A DNA stretch of 40,539 nt from Verrucomicrobiota bacterium (GTDB lineage: Bacteria; Verrucomicrobiota; Verrucomicrobiia; Chthoniobacterales; UBA10450): NCBI GenBank assembly GCA_003218755.1, contig QHOK01000032.1, positions 1-40,539 on the forward strand, given 5' to 3'. The first letter of the stretch is position 1, and each line of letters starts with the position of its first letter. Shown piece by piece: positions 1 through 8,400 of the stretch. The notes beneath the pieces are model-generated. The model ran no database searches. It was not told where the DNA came from and saw only the letters and a program-made list of their open reading frames with translations. The position numbers and the translations under genes were made by a program.

Positions 1-1
1 C

Positions 2-880
2 ATCCGCGACGCACGGGACGGCATCGCCATTTTTCTAGAACAAAGCGCGCCAGAGCATGTTTACTGGGTCGAGCGCACGGGTAAAACGGAGCGGTTCTTC
101 GCTCTCAACGCCGCGCCTGTCGATCTGGCGCCGGTGTTACGGCGAATGCTCTTTCGCGAAAACTGTTGTTGCGTCATGACCAGCGCGACTCTGGCAGTCG
201 GCCGCGCAGATCTCGCGTATTTTCGCGAGCGCACCGGCGCAACCGAGGCGGAACCGTCGCAGCTCGGCAGCCCGTTCGATTTTCAGCGGCAAATGAAAAT
301 GTTCGTCGTCCAAAAGATGCCCGACCCGCGCGACGCCGCTTATCAGAAAGAGCTGGAGCGATGGATCGCGCATTTCGTCGAAAAAAGCGACGGGCGCGCG
401 TTTGTCCTTTTCACAAATTACCGCGACATGCGGCAGGTGGCAGGCGCGATGCAGAAATTTTTTGTGGAGAAGGGCATGAACCTTCTCGCGCAGGGAGCAG
501 GCGCGCCGCGCAGCAAGCTCCTTGAGCAATTCAAATCAACGCCGCGAGCCGTCCTCTTCGGCACGGACAGTTTTTGGGGCGGTGTGGATGTTCCGGGCGA
601 GGCCCTTTCAAATGTAATCATCACGCGCCTGCCATTTGCCGTGCCCGATCATCCAATTATCGAAGCCAAACTCGAATTAATCGAGGAACGCGGCGGCGAT
701 CCGTTCACGGAATATTCCCTGCCGGAAGCGATCCTCAAGCTGCGGCAGGGCGTCGGTCGATTGATTCGGACGAAGAGCGACCACGGTATCATTGTGATCC
801 TAGACAACCGCATCGTGACCAGACCCTACGGGCGCGCCTTTATGCAGGCGCTGCCAAAATGTCCGGTGGAGATTGTTTGA
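2..880 (+). CDS. DinG/XPD-like ATP-dependent DNA helicase, C-terminal part (5' end outside window)
   Basis: The frame is open from the first bases, so the gene starts upstream of the window. What remains is the second RecA-like lobe of a superfamily 2 DinG/XPD-type helicase. SATL (about position 180) resembles the motif after the iron-sulfur/arch region, VLFGTDSFWGGVDVPG (about 550-600) is the motif V region, and QGVGRLIRT (about 745-772) is motif VI with its arginine finger. Family members are 5'-3' DNA helicases that clear unusual DNA structures during replication and repair. The Walker A lobe and any Fe-S cysteines lie outside the window, so DinG versus a DinG-like paralogue cannot be settled. 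The end overlaps the next gene by 4 to 22 bp, so the two are probably co-transcribed. Confidence 0.88.
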   Translation: MRDARDGIAIFLEQSAPEHVYWVERTGKTERFFALNAAPVDLAPVLRRMLFRENCCCVMTSATLAVGRADLAYFRERTGATEAEPSQLGSPFDFQRQMKMFVVQKMPDPRDAAYQKELERWIAHFVEKSDGRAFVLFTNYRDMRQVAGAMQKFFVEKGMNLLAQGAGAPRSKLLEQFKSTPRAVLFGTDSFWGGVDVPGEALSNVIITRLPFAVPDHPIIEAKLELIEERGGDPFTEYSLPEAILKLRQGVGRLIRTKSDHGIIVILDNRIVTRPYGRAFMQALPKCPVEIV

Positions 881-3009
881 ACTACTCGCGGATTAAAGAG
901 CTGATCCCCCCAGGTGCGCACTGGCTGATGCTCGCCATCACCGCCGTGCTTTTCCTGCTCGTGGTGGTATTTGTCGATCTTAAGCCAGTCGTGGAAGAAA
1001 GTTTTTTCTTCTCGACCAGCGATCCCGGGTTCGCGCAGTCGCGGCAAATCGAGCGCCGCTTCCCATCGCAGCCGCAACTCGTGCTAGCGGTGTCCTCGAC
1101 TGACATTTCTTCACCGCGCTATATCGAGCGGATTGGAAAGCTCACAAAACGCATCCAGGCGATCGATGCAGTCACCGGCGTGAAAAGTCTAGCGGCCGGC
1201 CCAAAGAGTTTTCAGGACGCAGTGGCGAGCCCGTTCTGGAGCCGATTGCTGATCGCGAAAGATCGCAAATCCAGCAACGTCATCGTGTTCACCGAACACG
1301 GCGATAGTGGAAGAATTATCCGGCCGCTCGAACAAATCATGCACGAGCTGGAAGCGCGGAATTTTCACATTCACATCGCCGGCACTCCTTACGTGGTGGA
1401 GATGCTGCGGCGCAGCCTGGCACACGATTTTCGCTACTTCAGTCTCACCGCGGTCGTTTTATTCGGGCTGACGATGGCGGCAATGTTTCGCTCCGGCCGG
1501 CTCTTTATCGGAATGCTCGCCACGTGCGCAAGCGCCGTGTTGTTGACGCTACTCGTGCAACAAATGTGCGGCAAAAAGATCGGCATCCTCACGGTCAACC
1601 TCGGCACGATCGTTTTCGTCATCGCGTTGTCGCACCTCGTCTATATGACCTTCAACTGGCAGACACTTGCCGATCGCATGCACCGCATCGGCAAAGAATC
1701 GCCGCACCTTGCGGCCGATGCGTGGCGCATGACTTTTCCGGCTTCCTTTTGGTCGATGATCTGCGCCTCCCTCGGCTTTGGCAGCTTGCTGGTCGTCCAG
1801 GCCAAGCCACTGCGCGAACTCGGCTTCGGCGGTGTGCTCGGATCGGTCGTGGCATTCCTTTGCGCCTATGCCATGTATCCGCCGTTTCTGCGCTGGGCAG
1901 TTCCGCGCAAAAGCAAACTTGTCGAGCAGGAGCCGCCGCATTGGTTTTGGTCGCGCCGGTTCGCTTTGCTTTCGTTAGGCGTCATTCTCGTCAGTGCGGC
2001 TCTGGGATTCGGTCTCAGACTAGTAAACACCGACCCAAGTCTGCTCGAGTATTTCAAGCCGCACCAGCCGTTGCGCGACGGCCTCGAATACGTCGACAAC
2101 AACGGCGGCTGCAATCCGCTGACGCTCGTTGTGTCATCGTCGGACGGCGCCAAACTCAACACCGACGCCGCTTACCAGAAAATGTGGAGGCTGCACGGCG
2201 CGCTCGAGAATTATCACGATGTCGGCACGGTCATTTCCCTGCCGACGCTTTTGGCCGAAGGCGACCGGGTGCCGTTCTCGTTTTTGCTCAGCTACGAAAA
2301 AATGATGGAGATCATGGAACAACCGAAGTATGCGCGCGTGGCCAAAAGTTTCGTCACCGAAGACCGCAGCGAGGCGGTGTTCCTTTTGCGCATGGTCGAA
2401 AACCGCCGGGAGAAACTGCGCCTGGAAGTGGTCGATGATCTTCGCTCGATCGCGCGCAAGCACGGATTCAAGCCCGCGCTCGTCGGCGGCGTCTACTATT
2501 TGCAAGGCAGACTGGCCAAACTGGTCGCATCCAGCCTCGTCACCGGCCTCTTCTGGCTCAATTTCTTGTTCATCGTCATCGCCTGGGTCGTTGCGCGTTC
2601 AATTCGCGGAGCAGTGGCCATGATCGTGAGTCTGACGCTCGTGCCGTTGTGCATGCTCGGGGGCATCGGTTGGTTGCATGTGCCGGTCGACATCATTTCC
2701 GCGCCGGCGACTAACGTTTGCATCGGGATCGCCATCGATTCGATGATCCATCTCGTCTTCGGCGTCCGCCGCGCGCAACGCGACGGAAAAAAAGGGTGGC
2801 CGGCATGGATCGCGGCGCGCGAAGAACAATGGCGCGGGATCGTTTACTCCGACGTCATCATTGCCGCCGGCTTCGCCATCTTCGTACTGTCCGATTTTCC
2901 GCCGACCCAACGCTTCGGTCTCGTCGTTCTCGCCGGCTGCATCATCGACATCCTGGCAAACCTCTTTGTCCTGCCGCTCCTTGGCGGCGCTCAATTGAAA
3001 AAGAGATAA
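859..3009 (+). CDS. RND superfamily (MMPL/HAE3-type) membrane transporter
   Basis: The protein is about 716 residues with the RND layout: one N-terminal membrane helix (LMLAITAVLFLLVVVFV), a periplasmic loop, a block of five helices, then a second copy of the same arrangement ending in DILANLFVLPLLGG. The motif GIAIDSMIHLVFGVRRA in the second helix block is typical of MMPL/predicted-exporter RND proteins. Such proteins move lipids, hopanoids or other hydrophobic compounds using the proton gradient; the substrate here cannot be read from sequence. The start is either ATG 859, 22 bp inside the helicase gene, or TTG 877, which overlaps the helicase stop as TTGA and has GGTGGAG a few bases upstream. 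An upstream reading from 574 in this frame is only a shadow of the helicase gene. Confidence 0.85.
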   Translation: MSGGDCLNYSRIKELIPPGAHWLMLAITAVLFLLVVVFVDLKPVVEESFFFSTSDPGFAQSRQIERRFPSQPQLVLAVSSTDISSPRYIERIGKLTKRIQAIDAVTGVKSLAAGPKSFQDAVASPFWSRLLIAKDRKSSNVIVFTEHGDSGRIIRPLEQIMHELEARNFHIHIAGTPYVVEMLRRSLAHDFRYFSLTAVVLFGLTMAAMFRSGRLFIGMLATCASAVLLTLLVQQMCGKKIGILTVNLGTIVFVIALSHLVYMTFNWQTLADRMHRIGKESPHLAADAWRMTFPASFWSMICASLGFGSLLVVQAKPLRELGFGGVLGSVVAFLCAYAMYPPFLRWAVPRKSKLVEQEPPHWFWSRRFALLSLGVILVSAALGFGLRLVNTDPSLLEYFKPHQPLRDGLEYVDNNGGCNPLTLVVSSSDGAKLNTDAAYQKMWRLHGALENYHDVGTVISLPTLLAEGDRVPFSFLLSYEKMMEIMEQPKYARVAKSFVTEDRSEAVFLLRMVENRREKLRLEVVDDLRSIARKHGFKPALVGGVYYLQGRLAKLVASSLVTGLFWLNFLFIVIAWVVARSIRGAVAMIVSLTLVPLCMLGGIGWLHVPVDIISAPATNVCIGIAIDSMIHLVFGVRRAQRDGKKGWPAWIAAREEQWRGIVYSDVIIAAGFAIFVLSDFPPTQRFGLVVLAGCIIDILANLFVLPLLGGAQLKKR

Positions 3010-3025
3010 TTATGGAGAGCCCATT

Positions 3026-4213
3026 TTGTCGAATACTCGTTCGCTTATGCAATCGCCGGGATCACGCACGAACTGCGTGGGCGTCACGACCCGATTAAGT
3101 GCAACCACTGAACGACCAGATCGCGTGAGAGAAATCACACAAGCGGAGTTTGATCAACTCGCAACGTTCGTTGCGGTTGCGGAGGAACTGAGAATGGAGC
3201 CTTTTCTTTCCGAGGATAACCACGAAAGGCTTGTGCAGCTAAGGGCAGCGACTGGGGGATCCAACGTCAGCGCCCATTTTTGCCATCCGGCGTTCCTAAA
3301 ATCGGCAATAATGCCCTTTCGAAGGCTGTGGCTCGCTTCTGAAATATGCGCGTTTGAATCAATTCGCGACCTGGTGTTTCGCATACACCCAGACCAGAAG
3401 CTCGTCGAAAGTTACCGGCATTGGTTTTACGATTTGTATTCTAGACAACTCGAGGAGTCTGCCGACAGAGACTGGGCGAATGAGTCGAGGCGCGATATTC
3501 TCGACATTTGGATTTACACACAAGCGGCTCACGCCGGAAAAAAGCAGTACCAAAAAGGTAAAACTATTGGTCGATTTAGCCTGTTGGATTTCGACCAATG
3601 GGCGGAACGGATCGGGCGGGAAAGATTTGAATTCCTCTTCAGGAGCAGTGTGCGAGCGGTCGGTTATCTCTACATCCAATTCTTAGAAAAACTTGCGGCT
3701 CCGCTGTTTTGGCATTTGACGAGAAAATCGCAGATGAGACCCGGGTTTGAAGCGGCTGCCGCTTTGAAATATAGTCCTTATCCCGATCCTCGTTATCGAA
3801 TCACTTTCGACGATGTTTTTTGGCATCTTGATAAAGAGTCCCTCGAGGAGACATTCGATCGCTTGCTTGCTCGGCAGAATTATGCCGCCATGGAAAGCTT
3901 TCTGCCTGCATATTTTGGCAACAAATCGGACGCGATTGCCGCCGTATGTGAAAACACAAGCTTTTCGGCGATGATTGAAAAGACCGCCGCAACGCTAGTA
4001 ACACAGGAGCCAGACAGCGCTCAGCTCATGTGCAGCCGTAATATCGGCTGGGGGGCATCGCGCTTTGGTGCGGTAAAATTTGAGGTATACGCCGGAAAAC
4101 GAATTCGTTTTTTTGATCGAAGCGAGGAGGTCTTAGCTGAGATATTTGATGATTTTCGGAAATGCCTTTTCGAAGAACGCCGACGCCAACGGCGCAAACG
4201 TTGGGACCGGTAA
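3026..4213 (+). CDS. Hypothetical protein in an A/T-richer segment, not recognised
   Basis: An open frame of 395 codons that I do not recognise. The predicted protein is soluble, rich in aromatic and charged residues (for example YRHWFYDLYSRQLEES and RITFDDVFWHLDKESLEETF) and ends in a very basic run (EERRRQRRKRWDR). There is no signal peptide or membrane helix. TTG 3026 has GGAGAG six bases upstream; ATG 3047 and GTG 3125 are alternative starts, and convincing protein-like sequence begins near 3125. Its composition is visibly richer in A/T than the flanking genes, which suggests a different origin. It sits between the transporter and the SOS unit, where a full imuB 5' end and perhaps imuA might be expected. 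No function is proposed. Confidence 0.6.
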   Translation: MSNTRSLMQSPGSRTNCVGVTTRLSATTERPDRVREITQAEFDQLATFVAVAEELRMEPFLSEDNHERLVQLRAATGGSNVSAHFCHPAFLKSAIMPFRRLWLASEICAFESIRDLVFRIHPDQKLVESYRHWFYDLYSRQLEESADRDWANESRRDILDIWIYTQAAHAGKKQYQKGKTIGRFSLLDFDQWAERIGRERFEFLFRSSVRAVGYLYIQFLEKLAAPLFWHLTRKSQMRPGFEAAAALKYSPYPDPRYRITFDDVFWHLDKESLEETFDRLLARQNYAAMESFLPAYFGNKSDAIAAVCENTSFSAMIEKTAATLVTQEPDSAQLMCSRNIGWGASRFGAVKFEVYAGKRIRFFDRSEEVLAEIFDDFRKCLFEERRRQRRKRWDR

Positions 4214-4375
4214 GAGCTGTGCGTAATCAGCGAACCTTAAAACCTTATGACTCCGTTCGATAAGGCACATCGGCTTGTTCGTGACTTAGCAGCGGACTTT
4301 CAACATCAACTTGCAATGACCGCAACGCCTAACCATGCCCTTTGGTTGCAATTGTACCCTCGCGGGCGGTTAAAA

Positions 4376-4389
4376 CGTTCACTTGAACA
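4376..4389. promoter_or_regulatory. LexA (SOS) box of the Verrucomicrobia type
   Basis: The palindrome CGTTC-ACTT-GAACA matches nine of ten fixed positions of TGTTC-N4-GAACA, the LexA-binding motif reported for Verrucomicrobia. It lies 29 bp before the imuB start and upstream of dnaE2, both classical LexA targets, so position and sequence agree. LexA would be expected to repress the unit until DNA damage. LexA itself is not in the window, so binding is inferred. Confidence 0.7.
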
Positions 4390-4418
4390 TATCGACTTCC
4401 TGAGTGTAGTTTAGGCGC

Positions 4419-5417
4419 ATGCCGCGCTCTGCTTCGCCCGAAGATCGACAAGCTGAAGTTCAGCAGATCATCACAATCCTGCACAAGTGGGGGATTCATA
4501 CCCTTGGTGAGCTGACAACGCTTGGTAAGGAGGAGCTTGGCGCGCGACTTGGTCTCGAAGCCATCCGGATGTGGGAGCGGGCGAACGGGCAATCCAATCG
4601 ATTACTCAAACTGATTCGGCCGCCGGAGTCGTTCGAAGAGAGGTTCGAATTTGAAAATGAAATTGAAACAGCCGAGCCGCTCCTTTTCATGCTGCGCCGT
4701 TTTTTGGAGCAGCTCGCGGTGCGGCTGCGCGCAATTTATCTCGTCGCAAAAGAATTGAGCCTACGAATCACGTTCGCGAACAAACAAGTTTACGAACGCG
4801 TTTTCAAAATTCCGCAGCCGACAAACGATGTCGATCTTCTGTTTCGGATGCTCCAGACGCACCTGGAGAATTTTAAATCGGAATATCCTATCGTTGCCGT
4901 CGCGCTAAGCGCGCACCCGAGCAGAGCTGCCAGAGAACAATTCGGATTATTTGAAACCACATTACGCAATCCGCAGCAATTATCAGAAACGCTCGCACAT
5001 TTGATCGCTCTTCTGGGCGCTGATCGAGTCGGCACACCGGTTTTGGAAGAGACGCATCGGCCGGATGCATTTCGTCTGGAGCCGTTTTTGTGGGCTGTAG
5101 CCCCGAAAGCATTCGGGGCTGTCCCTAGTGGACAATCTTCCGATGCGCTGACGACAGCGCACACTACAGCAGCTCTGCGGCGTTTTCGGCCAGCCGCCCC
5201 GATATCAGTCTTATTGGATGAAGACAGGCCTGCGCATGTTCACAGCCTAGATTACGGAAAAGTTATCGAGCACCGAGGTCCGTATTTGATCTCCGGAAAT
5301 TGGTGGGACGAAAAATCATGGGCACGCGCCGAATGGGATCTGCAGATGGAAGACGGCGATTTGGTTCGCGTTCATGAGGCTGAGGGAACGTGGGAAATTG
5401 ATGGTGTTTACGATTAG
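4419..5417 (+). CDS. imuB: ImuB-like mutasome protein lacking the N-terminal polymerase-like domain
   Basis: The 332-residue product matches the C-terminal two thirds of ImuB, the inactive Y-family polymerase relative that bridges DnaE2 and the sliding clamp in SOS mutagenesis. Visible parts are a helix-hairpin-helix thumb (GIHTLGELTTLGKEELGARLG, about residues 25-45), the little-finger region, a clamp-binding-like pentapeptide QFGLF (174-178), the LSETLAHLIALLGADRVGTPVLEE stretch shown in part as LLGADRVGTPVLEETHRP, and the ImuB ending ISGNWWDEKSWARAEWDLQ with GVYD at the C-terminus. The usual palm domain of roughly 150-200 residues is absent: an in-frame stop at 4407 blocks extension and nothing palm-like was found upstream. 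A palindromic repeat is read through at 5094-5170. It is either a decayed gene or a minimal bridging form; dnaE2 follows 72 bp later. Confidence 0.78.
   Translation: MPRSASPEDRQAEVQQIITILHKWGIHTLGELTTLGKEELGARLGLEAIRMWERANGQSNRLLKLIRPPESFEERFEFENEIETAEPLLFMLRRFLEQLAVRLRAIYLVAKELSLRITFANKQVYERVFKIPQPTNDVDLLFRMLQTHLENFKSEYPIVAVALSAHPSRAAREQFGLFETTLRNPQQLSETLAHLIALLGADRVGTPVLEETHRPDAFRLEPFLWAVAPKAFGAVPSGQSSDALTTAHTTAALRRFRPAAPISVLLDEDRPAHVHSLDYGKVIEHRGPYLISGNWWDEKSWARAEWDLQMEDGDLVRVHEAEGTWEIDGVYD
5094..5170. repeat. Palindromic multi-hairpin repeat inside imuB
   Basis: The outer ends are GCTGTAG and CTACAGC, a 7-bp inverted repeat. Inside are three further stems: AGCCCCGAA-AGCA-TTCGGGGCT (5099-5120), GTCC-CTAGT-GGAC (5121-5133) and GCGCTG-ACGA-CAGCGC (5145-5160). 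The segment is translated as low-conservation sequence between two conserved ImuB blocks, so it looks like an insertion tolerated in frame. Confidence 0.65.
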
Positions 5418-5424
5418 CCATTTT

Positions 5425-5442
5425 GGCGGTCATAAGACCGCC
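5425..5442. repeat. Short hairpin repeat between imuB and dnaE2
   Basis: GGCGGTC-ATAA-GACCGCC is a perfect 7-bp stem followed by GCTACA, the same end signature as other repeats here. No T-run follows, so it looks like a dispersed repeat rather than a strong terminator; it could still stall transcription or affect mRNA stability between the two SOS genes. Confidence 0.6.
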
Positions 5443-5489
5443 GCTACAGCGAAACGCCGATTTTAACGCTTCAACGCTTGAACGGAATC

Positions 5490-8400
5490 ATGCCTTACAT
5501 CGAATTACATGCCTCCAGCGCGTTCAGCTTTTTGCGAGGCGGCTCTTTCCCAGAGCAATTAGCTGAGGTGGCAGCGGAACTGGAAATGCCGGCGATGGCG
5601 TTGCTCGATCGCAACGGCGTTTACGGCGCGCAACGATTTTCCGTCGCTGCGCGCGAGCAAAATGTGCGGCCAATCATCGGCTGCGAATTATCCATGAACG
5701 ACGGCAGTGTCCTGCCTGTGCTGGTCGAAAATCGCACCGGCTACAAAAATTTGTGCGAGTTGCTGACCCAAGCGCATCTGCGCAGTGAAAAAGGCACGTG
5801 CGTCATGCGATGGCACGAGCTGCCATCATTCGCGCAGGGGCTGGTCGCCCTTCTGGGTAGCGCACGCGTCTCGCGTGCTGGTTTCGGCGTTGCGCCGAAA
5901 CAATCTTTCGAAGAATTCGCCACTTATCATAGATTTCGAACGATCAGAAAAGTTCGCGATGGCGAGGACGCCCTCGCCAGCACGCGAGACGCGTGCGCTA
6001 CCCAGTCGTGCACGAACCGCGTCAAACTGCTGATCGATGCTTTCGGGCGCGACAATGTTTTCGTTGAAGTTCAGCGACATTTCATTCGCGGCGAAGAACG
6101 CATCAATCGCGAGCTGATTGATCTTGCGCGTGCAAATCGATTGCCGCTTCTCGCTACGAATGGCGTGCAGTATGCAAAGCCTTATGGACGCGAGGTGATG
6201 GATGTTTTCACCTGCATTCGCGAGCACACGCACCTCGATGCTGCGGGAAAATTGCTAACGCAAAATGACGAACGGCATCTGAAGAGTGATCGCGAAATGC
6301 GAGCAATTTTCGCGGATTTGCCGGAAGCGATCGAAAACACATCGCGCCTGGCCGAGCGGCTCACGTTTTCGCTCGAGAATCTCGGATACGAGTTTCCCGA
6401 ATATCCAGTGCCGGCCGGTCACACGATGGATTGGTTTTTGCGCACGATCGTCTGGTTCGGCGCGCAACAGCGTTACGACGCGATCAGCGCCAAGGTGAAG
6501 CGACAGCTCGAAGAAGAACTCGCGCTTATCACGAAGCTCGGATTTGCCGGTTATTTTTTAATCGTCTGGGACATCGTCAATTTCTGTCGCGAACACAACA
6601 TCATGGTCCAGGGCCGGGGCAGCGCCGCGAACAGTGCGGTTTGTTATTGCTTGGGAATCACGCCAGTCGATCCCGTGGAAAATCATCTCGTATTCGAGCG
6701 TTTTTTAAACGAGAGCCGCAAAGGCTGGCCCGATATCGATCTTGATCTTCCCAGCGGCGATCGCCGCGAAGCCGTGATCCAGGAAATTTATCGCCGCTAC
6801 GGCAAGCACGGCGCGGCCATGACTGCGAATGTGATCAGTTACCGCGGACGCAGCGCCGCCCGCGAGATTGGCAAAGCGTTGAACTTTTCTCCCAGCATCA
6901 TCGATCGGTTTTCACATCTATTTGCCAGCGGCGATTTCCCGCACACGCTCGAGCTCGAATCGCAGATCGAACAAGCTGGTTTGCCAAAGGCGCACCCGCG
7001 GATGCCCGCATTCATCAGGCTGTATCACGCGATTTATGGATTGCCGCGGCACCTTGGGCAGCACTCTGGCGGAATGATTATCTGCCAGAATAAACTCAGC
7101 TCGTTCGTGCCGCTGGAGAACGCGTCTATGCCGAGCCGCGTCGTAGCGCAATGGGACAAGGACGATTGTGAAGACCTCGGCATCGTGAAAGTCGATCTAC
7201 TCGGCCTGGGGATGATGTCAGTGATGCAGGATACGTTCGAGCTTTGCCGCGAACGCGGGCGGCCTCTCGATCTTGCTCACATTCCCAAGAATGATCCGGC
7301 GACATTCGAGATTATGCAGCACGCCGACACGATCGGTGTCTTTCAAATCGAGAGCCGCGCCCAAATGGCCACCTTGCCGCGGATGAAACCGGAATGTTTT
7401 TACGACGTGGTGATTGAAGTGGCGATCATTCGCCCGGGACCGATCCAAGGCGACATGGTGCATCCTTATCTGGCGCGTCGCGCGGGAAAGGAGCCGCTGA
7501 CTTATTTCGACGAGCGATTGAAACCAGTGCTCCAACGCACGCTGGGGGTTCCGCTTTTTCAGGAACAAATGCTGAAGATCGCGATGGTCATGGCGGATTT
7601 TTCCGGCGAGGAAGCGGAAGAGTTGCGGCGCGCGCTTAGTTTCCATCGCTCAGAAGAACGGATGAACAAAGTCTGTGCGAAATTGCGCGCGACGATGGAA
7701 CGCAAGGGCGTGCCGCCGGACAAAATCGACAAAATTATTCAGTCCATCTCATCATTTGCCCTTTACGGATTCCCGGAATCACACGCGATCAGTTTTGCCA
7801 TTCTCGCTTACGGCAGCGCTTATTTAAAAGTGCATCGCGCGCCGGAATTTTATGCCAGCCTGTTGAACAATCAGCCGATGGGTTTCTACACGCCGGCGAC
7901 GATTGTCAAAGACGCGCAGCGGCATGGGCTAAAGATCAAGCCAGTTTGCATATCGCAATCCGAGCGGCGCTGCATAGTGCTCGATGATAATACGGTGCGC
8001 CTCGGGTTTTGCGTCGTGAATGGATTGCGGCAGGAACACGCCGAAGAACTCGTGAGGCAACGACAAGAGCGACCATTCGCGTCACTGGACGATTTCAAGC
8101 GGCGCGTCCCGCTCTCAAAAGATGAATTGCGCAGATTGGCGGAATTGGGTGCGCTCAATTGTTTCGCCAAACATCGCCGCGCAGCGATGTGGGACGTGGA
8201 AGAGACGATACACGACGATTTGCTAACATCCTCCAGAGGCGTAGCGGTGTTTGGCACAAGCGCCTCTACAACGGAACCGCTGGCGCGAATGACGTTGCCG
8301 GAACGCGTGAAAGCGGATTACGAGACGATGAATCTGACGACAGGGCCGCATCCGATGAAACTGTTGCGCGAAACTTTCCCGAATATTTGTCGTGCGATCG

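Noticed and set aside
574-858. N-terminal extension of the RND transporter
   Set aside because: It lies wholly inside the helicase gene, lacks membrane or conserved sequence, and ATG 859 or TTG 877 gives a normal RND start.
1524-2438. Plus-strand open frame of 304 codons in the transporter region
   Set aside because: Arg-rich shadow translation in another frame of the RND gene.
4247-4414. A 55-codon open frame between the hypothetical gene and imuB
   Set aside because: It has no recognised motif, no clear ribosome site, overlaps the LexA-type box, and its sequence does not match the missing ImuB palm domain.
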